A DNA stretch of 64,000 bases, from assembly GCF_963678635.1 (NCBI RefSeq), contig NC_087065.1, positions 71,867,345 through 71,931,344 of the forward strand, given 5' to 3'. Every line of letters begins with the position of its first letter. Position 1 is the first letter of the stretch. Source of the stretch: Symsagittifera roscoffensis. Taxonomy: Eukaryota; Xenacoelomorpha; Acoela; Convolutidae. This document shows, piece after piece, positions 45,042 to 54,260 of the stretch. The notes below the pieces were generated by a model. That model searched no databases, had not been told where the DNA came from, and saw only the letters and a list, made by a program, of their open reading frames with translations. A program made the translations under genes and the position numbers.

Positions 45042-45640
45042 TCAATGCTCCATTTCCTCCTCCTGTGACACTGACTCCGCACTTTCGGTTTCCGTGTCTT
45101 GTAGCACGTCATTGACTATCCTGACGCTGTTGGAAGCCGTCCTCCAACACTTCTGCTCTTCCACCCTCTGTTTACAGCAAGGTAGGGGATCCACGTTTGA
45201 TTCTCTGTTTCTACAGAAGCTGTTGTGGAGACACAACGTCACGTTTCTCTCCAAATCTTCTTTCAGCATCTCTGCCTTCTCATTTCCACTACGCTCGCTC
45301 GTCCTAGAGAAACTCTTTTGACAGCGGTGGTCACTGCATTCCGATGAGTCACGAAAGCTCGCTTGAAAGCTCCTGCCCCAATGTCCGTATAATATTCACT
45401 GTACACTCTGCCATGTTTCGACATATGCTTTTTCGCATACTCGTACAACCATGCAGTCATGTTAGCTCTGAACCATGGCATCAATCGTTTTCTTGCCCAT
45501 ATCTTCTTCACTTCCATCGGAATGTTTAGAACTTTGCACATTGTCTCAAAAAGATCTAAATCTTTCAGACAATCTAATTTCCGCAATTGTTCTCTCGTTG
45601 GTGCCTCTTGTCTATTATTTTCTCTCACATGAGCTTCCAG
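45042..45640 (-). pseudogene. ORF2 C-terminal tail of element C, separated by TGA and a +2 insertion
   Basis: The frame directly continues the preceding segment after TGA at 45643-45641, which replaces a Trp codon (TGG in B). It is open to 45263 (stop). A two-base insertion (CT) near 45313 then shifts the homology to the frame of 45269-45042. The PWFRA, THRNA and LHNSFC segments and a final acidic EEEMEH end are shared with B. Function is unknown. Confidence 0.78.
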
Positions 45641-48600
45641 TCATTGTATCGCCATCATAACTCCCACTATCACTATTGTTACGGGCTGTGATGAATCTGG
45701 TAAACCCATGGAGAGCAGCTCTCCAGAGTCCCAGATCAACATCTGATTACTACGCTTGGGATAACACCAGGTCTGCAGCAAGCAGTGGCAAGGAAACTCA
45801 TCATGCGTCAACATGATGCTCCTCCAATTACGTTTTCCCGAAGCTTCCAGCAATGGTTCCACTTCCATCATCACTCGGTGGATTTCATCATTCTCATCTA
45901 CTGCATTGTAATCTGTGACAGTTGATCCTCCCTGTTTCTGTTTTTCGAAGTCACTGAAGTTCCCGCTCACATATCCCATGAACTTCTTTCCTAGTATTGA
46001 CTCCAACTCTTCTTTGGTTCTCTCTGGAATTGCTGAGAACATCTTACATAGTAACTCGTAAGACTTTTCAGACATCCTCGCTAATCTCACACACTTCGGC
46101 ACTGAGAAGGCTTGATCCACAATCGTTCTTGTACTCTTTACGTCCACAGCTACGAAATGTACAGGATATCTGCTCTTGCACATTGGAGCCAACGTTGAGC
46201 CCACCAAATATCGTGCTCCTGATGGTCTACAATAAGTTTCGCTGTGTCTGATGTTCATCTCTGTTTCGATTGCTTCCCTCCATTTTCCTATATACTTCTG
46301 CTCAGTCTGCAGAACTCCTGGGAATACTTCTACGCTGATGGCTGTGACCATCTCATGTTTCTGTTCTAGATTCAATAGTGACTCTAAAGAACCAAACATG
46401 CTGTAGAGTCCTAGTGCCGTTTCCGTTCTTGCTTTCATCACTACATTTCCAAACAATACTGTCAATTGCTTGTGTTGTTTCTCCAGGGTTTTCACACAGT
46501 CTAGACTTCCACAAACATGACCCTCCAGTCCACAGACTTCCGCCAGACAGCTACCAGGTTTGACCCAGTCTTCTGGTCCCCAGCCAGGCAACTCCACTTT
46601 ATCTTCTCCGTTGTTCTTAGAGGCTGTTATCATCACATTATATATGATGTTGAGGTCACGCAGGTTACAGTCTGCATTCAGTTCCCTCTGTACGTCTTGT
46701 GTCGCACGTAATATTGAGTCAGCGTTGGGACTAGGACACCATGATGGCCTCATCAATTCCCACACTGCCATCAAGCTCGTTCTCAGTAATTCATCTGAGA
46801 ATCCCAACCCAAACTCCACTCTCTTGTCGGATTTTGGTACTGAAGGTGCAGTCACCTCTTCTTCCAAGACCAATCCCAATTTGGCCTGTGAATTGTTGAC
46901 GCTTTTAATCGTTACAATTCTGGACGTCCAGAATCTTAGTAACACCGCCTGCTCATAATCAAAGAAGCAATCACGTATGTCTTCACTCAGGAAAGGATTG
47001 TACGCTATCCCTAAGATCCCAGATACATAGCTATATGACTTCTTCTTGATCGGTCCACAGTATTCACTGGACTTCGGCAATGCCCCCATAGATTCTTTAG
47101 TGAGTCTCAGCTCCTTGTTTGAGAATCTTCTGATCTCATCTATCTTTTTCATCGGTTCCAATTCTTCAGGTTCTTTCATGTTCACCCTCATCGGTTTACT
47201 TTGCTGCATCTCCAGCATTGCTAGTAAGAACAAGGCTTTCGTTCGCTCATCGCCTTCCTTCAACATTTTAACACAAGTGTTTAATGCAGGTACTGAAATC
47301 TGCTCTATCAGGAATCGAATGAAACAGAGAGCGTCTCTCCGCTTCGCACACGCTACTGCTGCTCCCTCCTGGACTATCAGATCCCTCAGATTCGTCATAA
47401 GGAAAACCTTTTCTTCTTTTGATCTCTTTCTTTCTTCTGAATCATATTCTTCGCGAGTCAGTCCTATCATACACCAGGCGAACCTGAGTTGTAACTCTGT
47501 CCTTACGTAAGGTACTGCCACGAGAGCATGTATTCTTGGCGTAGTCCTCATTTCTTCCTCGAAATACCTCAACACTACTGCTTTCCATGGAAGGCTCACT
47601 AACTGCTCGATCGTTTCCGCCTCTACGTCAGACGACGCCAAAGTTCCATACGCCTTCTGCTTGAGGGTGGTGCCTTGCAACATCATTTCCAGATAACCCT
47701 CCATGGCTTTTTCGTCTTCCAGGGCTATTACATACCCTCTAGCCGAGTTTCGGTATTCCAACATCTCCATGTATCCACCGGTGGGTTCATCTATCGACAC
47801 TGTCTCCGACACGGTTAGTCGGTTGTATTCCACTGGTGTTAGTTGTCCTGCAACACTTCCCTTTCCATGATTCATGGGAGATGGCTTGAAGTCCCTCATT
47901 TTGCTCTCTCCACATTGGCTGAGTATTTCCATTTCTAACGTTGCTCCAGTCAGAGTGCGGTCACTCCTTTTGGATTTATAACCAGTTGACTTTATTCCCA
48001 CCATGAGAATGGGTGGCACCATCGCTATATCGGTTAATATTCTATCTGTGCCAGACAATTGATAATCACCTTGCCCCAAATCCATGACTTCTTCGACTCG
48101 CTTCCTTTTCGCTGAGTTACCAGCTTTCATCGATATTTCTGAATCCACTTTTGTCTTTCCAATTCTCCTCGGCATCACTCTGCTGCCTAACTTCATTTTC
48201 ATCGCATTGATTTTATCAATCACCATTTTTGATCGCATCGTTCCTCTCCTGGTCCTTGACAGGTACACCACCTCTCCATCGTCCTGCGGTGTCATCTTGA
48301 TGGGAGAATTCGCTTCACTCTCATCAGTAGCTGAGTCGATCAATAACTCACTCGGTCTTCCTTCACACTCATCAAGCTTGTCAAGTACTTCTCTCATCAA
48401 GGGTTGATTGAGACCTGTTTTGAGAATGGATTGGGTCCCATAGCTCTGAATCACAGTCCAGATTTCTTCCATGAATGCCACACTGTCCAGCTTACATCCC
48501 GTCCTACTCTCGTGGTCTCGGTGATGTACTTCCCATTCTTCTTCGGGCAGCGTTCCCAAGAAAGGTACTCTGGCTGAGGCCTCTATTCTTCTCCTCCGAG

Positions 48601-51031
48601 GTGATTCCATGAGGATTCTCTGGTCGTTATTTCTCGAATTGCCAGGAGAGCTGCTCTCCGGCAAATTCCGTTTCATTTCCTCAAAGGCTGACGGAGGTTC
48701 CAGTGTCGAGATGCCTTCATCCGCTGGCTCAGTCGTTTCCAACGTGTCTGCATTATTCTCAAGATCACTGAAGATATTGAAATCCAGGCTGGATGTTCCT
48801 CCTGTCGATGCCCTGTCGTCTTCCCCACCAGCTTGATCTTGTTGCATGGGTTCTTCAGTCTGACGGCTTCCACCCTGTCCGTCATCTCCTTCTGGCCTAT
48901 CCTTATTCGAGTTCGATGGTCCTTGTTCGTCATTGTCGGCTTCTTCATGGAATCTCGGTATGAGCAATGTACCGGCCGATTTATCTTCCTCTTCTCCATG
49001 GACCACTTTGATTTCTTCGCAGCCGAAGGGTGCTAGGAAAGTTCTCGTCTGCAATACTCCTCCAACTTTCATCTCCTTCCTCACACTGGTCAGGATCAAT
49101 GAGGCTTCAGGCAATTCTGTCCTGCCTCTCATTCTCATCGGAGCTAAGCCTAGTCCCTTCCATTCCTCATCAAATCTTCCAGGCTTGGGAGTAGCGGCGT
49201 TGCTTATTCGCCTTCTCGTCGCTTGATCCGTGTACGCAAATCGTGTGTACTGTAACACGGCGGCATTTCTCCCCACGAAGCATGGATCCATCGTCACCGA
49301 GAAATTCCCTACTCTCCTTTCATTGGTTTCGAATGCTCTCAATCTAGGAGTTTGTACTACGGAGACTGCTCCGAGCAGCATCCTTCTTATCAGAGGGAAT
49401 TCAGGGATTGCCTCCGGTAGCTTCTTGTAATCGCCCCAGTCCTTCGTCTCTTCTCTCACTTTGTGATAGGCTGCTGTGAGACGAGGCACTCTGGTCATTT
49501 CACCATTCGTTTTGTCATAGGGCCTCAGATTCCAAAGCTTTGGAAACACCTCGATGTGCCCTCTTCCTACTTCTCCCATGCGGTCACAGAAGTGATCGTC
49601 AAAATTGATGACTGTCATCTCTGGCTCCGATATTTTCGCAAATAACAGATCTTCACTCATGAGCTCTCGCAATGCGTGCTGCTCACACCAGTTCAGTGTA
49701 CTACCGTCCACTGCCGATATGAGGTTCAGGTGCAGCACCGACCTCCTATATGCTTCCACTTTAACGTCAGGGAACGCAAAGGTGACTGCTGGTCCATAGA
49801 TCACTGTCACGAACTCCGTGACTCCTCTAATCAGCGCCAAGGGATCGATTCTCATAGCTAAGCTCAAATCTGTTAATAGCGGCATGCCCCCAACATGTCG
49901 TCTAACATATTCCTCTCTTTCAATTGTCTTGTCTTCTCCGGTTCCAAAGCGATTTTGCTGCAAGAGATACTGGATAAGAGTGTGTCTCAGGTCTCTTATT
50001 TTATTCCACGAGTCCGTGGATTTCTTCATATCCAGATTCCTCACTCTCTCTTTCATCTGCTCTGGACAACGTGCCAGTTTCATCAGTCCTCCCAAGTTTC
50101 CGTGGGTTATTGCGATCAATGTCAGAAGTCCATCTAGTCGCAGGTTCTGTATTCCATCCGTAAGCAGTATCGCCGGTCCTTTTACGAAACTCTCCGCTCC
50201 GAACGTCACGAACAAGGCTATTAATTCCACTATTGATACTTTCACTACTGCTTGGAGGAATTCCTTTATCAAATAGTGCGAGACTTTCGGGTAAACTTTT
50301 GCCAAGAAGGACGCGGTCCATCCGGCTCCCAACCCTTCTAGCATGCTGTCTGTCCTTTCAAATCCTTCCTGTCCCTTCACTTCCTGGGTCCAGAAGGTTT
50401 CCAGAGTGATCTGACACATTCTGTTCACGAACTCAGCTGTCTTTTCTCCGGCATTTTCCGCCAGGTTCACCTCCTTCAACAAGTAGGCGTGTATCTTAGT
50501 GATCATTACTGGGCCTTGCTGAAAAGCATCTGCACCCAATGCCGCTACTCTAGGATTCAGGTGTAGCCACTGGTTTGCTTCCGGCTTGGTTCTCAGCACC
50601 ATCGCTTCCAGATGAGCTCTCGTCTCCAGTGAATTCTTTCTTCTCGTGTCTTCACTCGCCACTTCCATTGCTCGGAACCACAAGTCGTTGGACATTGCCG
50701 TGATCACTCGATGGTCGTCATCTATTCCTGGTTTCAGTTTGAGTTGCCGACTGAAGTTGGACAGTTCCAACCCCAGCACTTCGTCCAACACTAACATGTG
50801 TAGCGCGTGGTCCTTGAACCCTCTCATCGCGTTTGAGATATCTGACCATACTGCAGGCAGTTCAGCCTTAAGTGGCCTCAGGTTCTCCATTTCTATCATG
50901 CGATTCGGGACTGATATGATCACATCATATTTTCCCTCCGAAAGTAAGGCTACCATTGCATACACAAATTTCAGTCCATCCGGGAGATGTGCATATCCCG
51001 GAGACAACGCAAATACTACTCTCAACGTCAC
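45641..51031 (-). CDS. ORF2 part 2 of element C: second SGNH-like domain remainder and region of unknown function
   Basis: The segment is 1796 codons in the same frame as the preceding one, from which only TAA at 51034-51032 separates it. The first codon is GTG and there is no ATG at the alignment start, so this is not an independent gene start. It contains the end of the second SGNH-like domain, the conserved LDEV..LELSNFSRQLK..DDH block, a hydrophobic stretch near 50190-50270, an acidic low-complexity region around 48600-48950, and CX4CX6CX4C (46496-46549). Family and function of the long remainder are not recognised. It ends at a TGA that B reads as Trp. Confidence 0.78.
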   Translation of the reverse strand: MTLRVVFALSPGYAHLPDGLKFVYAMVALLSEGKYDVIISVPNRMIEMENLRPLKAELPAVWSDISNAMRGFKDHALHMLVLDEVLGLELSNFSRQLKLKPGIDDDHRVITAMSNDLWFRAMEVASEDTRRKNSLETRAHLEAMVLRTKPEANQWLHLNPRVAALGADAFQQGPVMITKIHAYLLKEVNLAENAGEKTAEFVNRMCQITLETFWTQEVKGQEGFERTDSMLEGLGAGWTASFLAKVYPKVSHYLIKEFLQAVVKVSIVELIALFVTFGAESFVKGPAILLTDGIQNLRLDGLLTLIAITHGNLGGLMKLARCPEQMKERVRNLDMKKSTDSWNKIRDLRHTLIQYLLQQNRFGTGEDKTIEREEYVRRHVGGMPLLTDLSLAMRIDPLALIRGVTEFVTVIYGPAVTFAFPDVKVEAYRRSVLHLNLISAVDGSTLNWCEQHALRELMSEDLLFAKISEPEMTVINFDDHFCDRMGEVGRGHIEVFPKLWNLRPYDKTNGEMTRVPRLTAAYHKVREETKDWGDYKKLPEAIPEFPLIRRMLLGAVSVVQTPRLRAFETNERRVGNFSVTMDPCFVGRNAAVLQYTRFAYTDQATRRRISNAATPKPGRFDEEWKGLGLAPMRMRGRTELPEASLILTSVRKEMKVGGVLQTRTFLAPFGCEEIKVVHGEEEDKSAGTLLIPRFHEEADNDEQGPSNSNKDRPEGDDGQGGSRQTEEPMQQDQAGGEDDRASTGGTSSLDFNIFSDLENNADTLETTEPADEGISTLEPPSAFEEMKRNLPESSSPGNSRNNDQRILMESPRRRRIEASARVPFLGTLPEEEWEVHHRDHESRTGCKLDSVAFMEEIWTVIQSYGTQSILKTGLNQPLMREVLDKLDECEGRPSELLIDSATDESEANSPIKMTPQDDGEVVYLSRTRRGTMRSKMVIDKINAMKMKLGSRVMPRRIGKTKVDSEISMKAGNSAKRKRVEEVMDLGQGDYQLSGTDRILTDIAMVPPILMVGIKSTGYKSKRSDRTLTGATLEMEILSQCGESKMRDFKPSPMNHGKGSVAGQLTPVEYNRLTVSETVSIDEPTGGYMEMLEYRNSARGYVIALEDEKAMEGYLEMMLQGTTLKQKAYGTLASSDVEAETIEQLVSLPWKAVVLRYFEEEMRTTPRIHALVAVPYVRTELQLRFAWCMIGLTREEYDSEERKRSKEEKVFLMTNLRDLIVQEGAAVACAKRRDALCFIRFLIEQISVPALNTCVKMLKEGDERTKALFLLAMLEMQQSKPMRVNMKEPEELEPMKKIDEIRRFSNKELRLTKESMGALPKSSEYCGPIKKKSYSYVSGILGIAYNPFLSEDIRDCFFDYEQAVLLRFWTSRIVTIKSVNNSQAKLGLVLEEEVTAPSVPKSDKRVEFGLGFSDELLRTSLMAVWELMRPSWCPSPNADSILRATQDVQRELNADCNLRDLNIIYNVMITASKNNGEDKVELPGWGPEDWVKPGSCLAEVCGLEGHVCGSLDCVKTLEKQHKQLTVLFGNVVMKARTETALGLYSMFGSLESLLNLEQKHEMVTAISVEVFPGVLQTEQKYIGKWREAIETEMNIRHSETYCRPSGARYLVGSTLAPMCKSRYPVHFVAVDVKSTRTIVDQAFSVPKCVRLARMSEKSYELLCKMFSAIPERTKEELESILGKKFMGYVSGNFSDFEKQKQGGSTVTDYNAVDENDEIHRVMMEVEPLLEASGKRNWRSIMLTHDEFPCHCLLQTWCYPKRSNQMLIWDSGELLSMGLPDSSQPVTIVIVGVMMAIQ

Positions 51032-53938
51032 TTAATTGAATGATCTCTCCTTCGTCGCGTCCACCACTTCACCCATCGACTCCAGGATGTCTTTTATCGC
51101 TGGCCATACTGCGTTTTCTGCTGTTGCAGGATCTCTGAGCCTGCTCAGAAAACCTCTACTGTGTAGATGGTCATTGATGCCAGCAAACACAATCGTTATC
51201 GGGTTCATTTCTGTCTGCCTTTGTACCCCTATAGCCAATGACACTGATTGCAATAGGTCTAGGTCAACTGCGGCCAACATTATGACGTTCGGCCAAAACA
51301 AAGACTTAGAGGTGTACACAAACTCTGAATTCGCTACTACCATGATTTTGGACTTTCTCATCTCTGCTTTGTCGTAGGCGGCGAAGATGGTCTCATCTTT
51401 CTTTATCGCTGTCAATCCGCCATATCTCTGGGCATCACCATCTTGGTTCACTAGTTTTGGGTACACTCTCTCCTTCACATGACCAGGTGGTGTCGTCAAT
51501 TGCCTAAATATCTTCACGTGTTGTCCAATCGGCGCTCTCGCCGTCAGGAATCTTCCTGGCCTTTCTTCACGATTCCTCTCATCATGGTTCAATCTCACAT
51601 CTTGCAACGGTCTTGCATTCACAGGTCCCATTGTGTTGTTGGAGGGCAGTCCCTCCAAGTCGGCAAATCTCAAGGCCGTCGTGGAGCTGAAATTTATGCT
51701 AGCGGCTATCAACCAGTCTACGCCGGTTATTGAGTATAATCTGCTGCCGGATAGCGTCGCTCCATTCAGCATCCTCCTTGCATCTTCAATGAAGCTTACT
51801 CTCTGTAGGTCCAGCTTCATCAGTTCGTCTTTGTATATATGCCAGGGAGACGGTATGGATCGAGACCACAACAATGAACCTCTGCTCGGTCTCTCCTCTC
51901 GGCTGGTACTCGTCGTCTCCGATCTAGTGTCCGATCTAGATGTGCCTGCTACTTCTTCGATTGGTTGGTTGACAGGTCCTATCCTTCTCCTAGGATGAAT
52001 TGTCCTCCTCATCGGTGCTTCTCCCAACCGATCCTGCACGTCTGTTCTTCGACCTGGTTCACTGGAGCTTTGTTGCCGGTAATTTGTGACGGCTGGGACC
52101 GTACCCAAGCGTGTTTCCAGGTTAGGAGGCACAAAGGTGGTGATCACCGTATCACTCACCGTTCCCTCTTCCTTCAGCACTCCTGTGTCAAAGAGTTCTG
52201 CTTCCAGCTCATCCAACCGTTCTTGGAAGACTCGATTCAACCAAGCTTGTCCTTCGACACTGTCGAAGTGGATGCCATCTGTGGTCAGTCTGGCTTGATC
52301 CATGGCTCTCAATTCATGTTCAATGTCCATGAGGATCATTCTTCCGGCATTTCGATTTGCTAGGTTTCTCAAGATGTTGTTCCATCTCATGACTCCCTCG
52401 TTGTGCCTTCTTCCTGATGCTGTCAGGCTTCTTGCGTTCATTGGCACCGTGCAAACGGTCAGTACCGCGCAACTGAACTTCTGCCAGAGAGTCGTGAACA
52501 AACACACCATCATTGATTCCCACAGTGCTTCCTGCTCATCTGATCCTCTGGAGATATCATTCGTCCCAACTAAGATTATCACATTGGGTATCTTCCCTGG
52601 ATTCATCAGCTCCACCATGCGATATAATTGGGCAATCGTCGCGCCTCCAAAGGCCATCACCGTGGTGACCCATGAGGTCCTCAAATTCGACAGCACTCTG
52701 ACTAAGCTGTCTCCCAATATCAGGTGAGATGTCCCGAGTGGTGGTTGCTGCAGGTTCACAGCCGGGCTCCAGGTAGCTCGATTGAAGCAGGCCCTCGGAT
52801 CTGTTTCCGGAACTCCCGTGAAATTATATTTCAATTGATTATTCTTCTGCACGTCTATTACACGAGACACTTTCTTCGCTGGCATCTTCCTTACTTTCCT
52901 CTCTGGGATTCTCGAGTTCCCCATGAGTGGTGTCACGTTACTCATCCCTTGTCTGATTACTGTCTGGGAGAGTCGTACTCTGCCCGTATCGTCAATCGTT
53001 CCATAGGGTGCAGTCACCCCGGAACCTGGTGCATTCTTGTTAGCGACCAATCGTCCAGCTGTCTCTATCAGTTTTCTCACTGTCTGTTCTACGACGGGGT
53101 CACCCAAGGTGTCGCTAGGATCCGGGATCGTTACTCGATTTGTCTCTACTGGAGGTCGTGTCTCCGTTGTTTGACTCATTTCTCGAGGCGTCAAGAGCTC
53201 CATCGGGGACTGCCCACGAGGAATATCCCTTGCAGGTATTACTTTCTCCACGGCCGTTGTCAACGCCACCTGCTCCGATCGCTCTTTGTATTCCTGCCTT
53301 AAGCGTTCGATCTCTTGACCCTGCTTTTTGTTGCAGTCTTCAAACAACTTTCTCCACATGTCCCGGTCTTCCTCCATCGCCAGCATGGTCTTCGTCATAT
53401 CTTCTAACTCCTTCTTCGTACTTCTCAGCTGATCGTTCATCTCGTCCAGATCTTGTATGGTTTGGTTCGTCTGAACCTTCTGTGTTACTTTCGCCCTTTT
53501 TGGTGGCACAGCTGCTCTCAGTGGTGAACCAGACGAGGTCGCCTCGCTGTTCATCTCCCGATGCATTCTCGTCAGCCCAGGTTTAGGCTTAGAGGGCATT
53601 GGCATCTCACCTGGTTGGTATGTCCTAGAACTTCCCAATCCAGGCTCATTCGCCAAGTCACTCCCCGAGAGAGCCCCGTTTCTCCACCTCATCACTCTCA
53701 TGTTCGGGCGGTCTAGTACTCCTCTTTCTCCATATGCTGCCATCAACAGGACTTCCGTGGGGCGGTCCCCACGGTTGTCGTGCCCCAAGATGTTGATCAG
53801 GGCGGTCAGCAACATGACCACCTCTGGGTCCTCCAGAGCGAAGTCTCGTTCGATCAGCCGACGATAGATCGCATCTACCATCGGTCCTACATATGCCTCT
53901 GCCAGGTCCATCAATTCATCCAGGTTGAAATTGTCCAT
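51032..53938 (-). CDS. ORF2 part 1 of element C: coiled coil, SGNH hydrolase, start of second SGNH-like domain
   Basis: The segment is 968 residues from ATG at 53938. A helical N-terminal domain (about 1-95) is followed by a coiled coil (about 155-225). The SGNH hydrolase domain is at about 400-575: GDSL with Ser411, GGA block II near 434, GTND with Asn460, and DGIHFD with Asp554 and His557. This is a complete SGNH residue set, with family membership inferred from these blocks. A second domain (about 860-968) repeats the pattern with NSEF in place of GDS and a GIND motif with Asn922, so it is probably non-catalytic. TAA at 51034-51032 interrupts it. An acceptor-like site is 71 bases upstream of the ATG. 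Confidence 0.88.
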   Translation of the reverse strand: MDNFNLDELMDLAEAYVGPMVDAIYRRLIERDFALEDPEVVMLLTALINILGHDNRGDRPTEVLLMAAYGERGVLDRPNMRVMRWRNGALSGSDLANEPGLGSSRTYQPGEMPMPSKPKPGLTRMHREMNSEATSSGSPLRAAVPPKRAKVTQKVQTNQTIQDLDEMNDQLRSTKKELEDMTKTMLAMEEDRDMWRKLFEDCNKKQGQEIERLRQEYKERSEQVALTTAVEKVIPARDIPRGQSPMELLTPREMSQTTETRPPVETNRVTIPDPSDTLGDPVVEQTVRKLIETAGRLVANKNAPGSGVTAPYGTIDDTGRVRLSQTVIRQGMSNVTPLMGNSRIPERKVRKMPAKKVSRVIDVQKNNQLKYNFTGVPETDPRACFNRATWSPAVNLQQPPLGTSHLILGDSLVRVLSNLRTSWVTTVMAFGGATIAQLYRMVELMNPGKIPNVIILVGTNDISRGSDEQEALWESMMVCLFTTLWQKFSCAVLTVCTVPMNARSLTASGRRHNEGVMRWNNILRNLANRNAGRMILMDIEHELRAMDQARLTTDGIHFDSVEGQAWLNRVFQERLDELEAELFDTGVLKEEGTVSDTVITTFVPPNLETRLGTVPAVTNYRQQSSSEPGRRTDVQDRLGEAPMRRTIHPRRRIGPVNQPIEEVAGTSRSDTRSETTSTSREERPSRGSLLWSRSIPSPWHIYKDELMKLDLQRVSFIEDARRMLNGATLSGSRLYSITGVDWLIAASINFSSTTALRFADLEGLPSNNTMGPVNARPLQDVRLNHDERNREERPGRFLTARAPIGQHVKIFRQLTTPPGHVKERVYPKLVNQDGDAQRYGGLTAIKKDETIFAAYDKAEMRKSKIMVVANSEFVYTSKSLFWPNVIMLAAVDLDLLQSVSLAIGVQRQTEMNPITIVFAGINDHLHSRGFLSRLRDPATAENAVWPAIKDILESMGEVVDATKERSFN

Positions 53939-54260
53939 ACTGTTCTTTTCAAGTTTGATTTGATTCGATTCTTTGACTCAAGTGAGTAATTTAAATGATC
54001 AATCAGGATCTAGAAAAGCAATCACGAATGTCACACTTGTCAGTTTCACCTTAACTCAGCTTGTATCAATTGGTTTCTAAAATTTTGGAATTCGACCTAA
54101 GATTGGACAGTCCAAACTTTGGATCTATTTCCAAGATCGTCATTTAGTTGTTCATGGTCACTAACGCCTACTTACCCATGATCTTAATAACATAACATAA
54201 CACACATATCACATATTACCTGCAACTTGGTCTTTGGCCTAACACCCTCTCGCACATCAC
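53939..54260 (-). other. Spacer between gag-pol and ORF2 of element C
   Basis: This is 322 bases without a gene. GCTTTTCTAG followed by ATC, with AG at 54011-54010, is the putative 3' splice site matching those of A and B. Confidence 0.6.

Noticed and set aside
45641-51031. Independent third gene in C
   Set aside because: Its first codon is GTG immediately after a stop in the same frame, and the stop lies inside a domain that is continuous in A. I treat it as part of ORF2.
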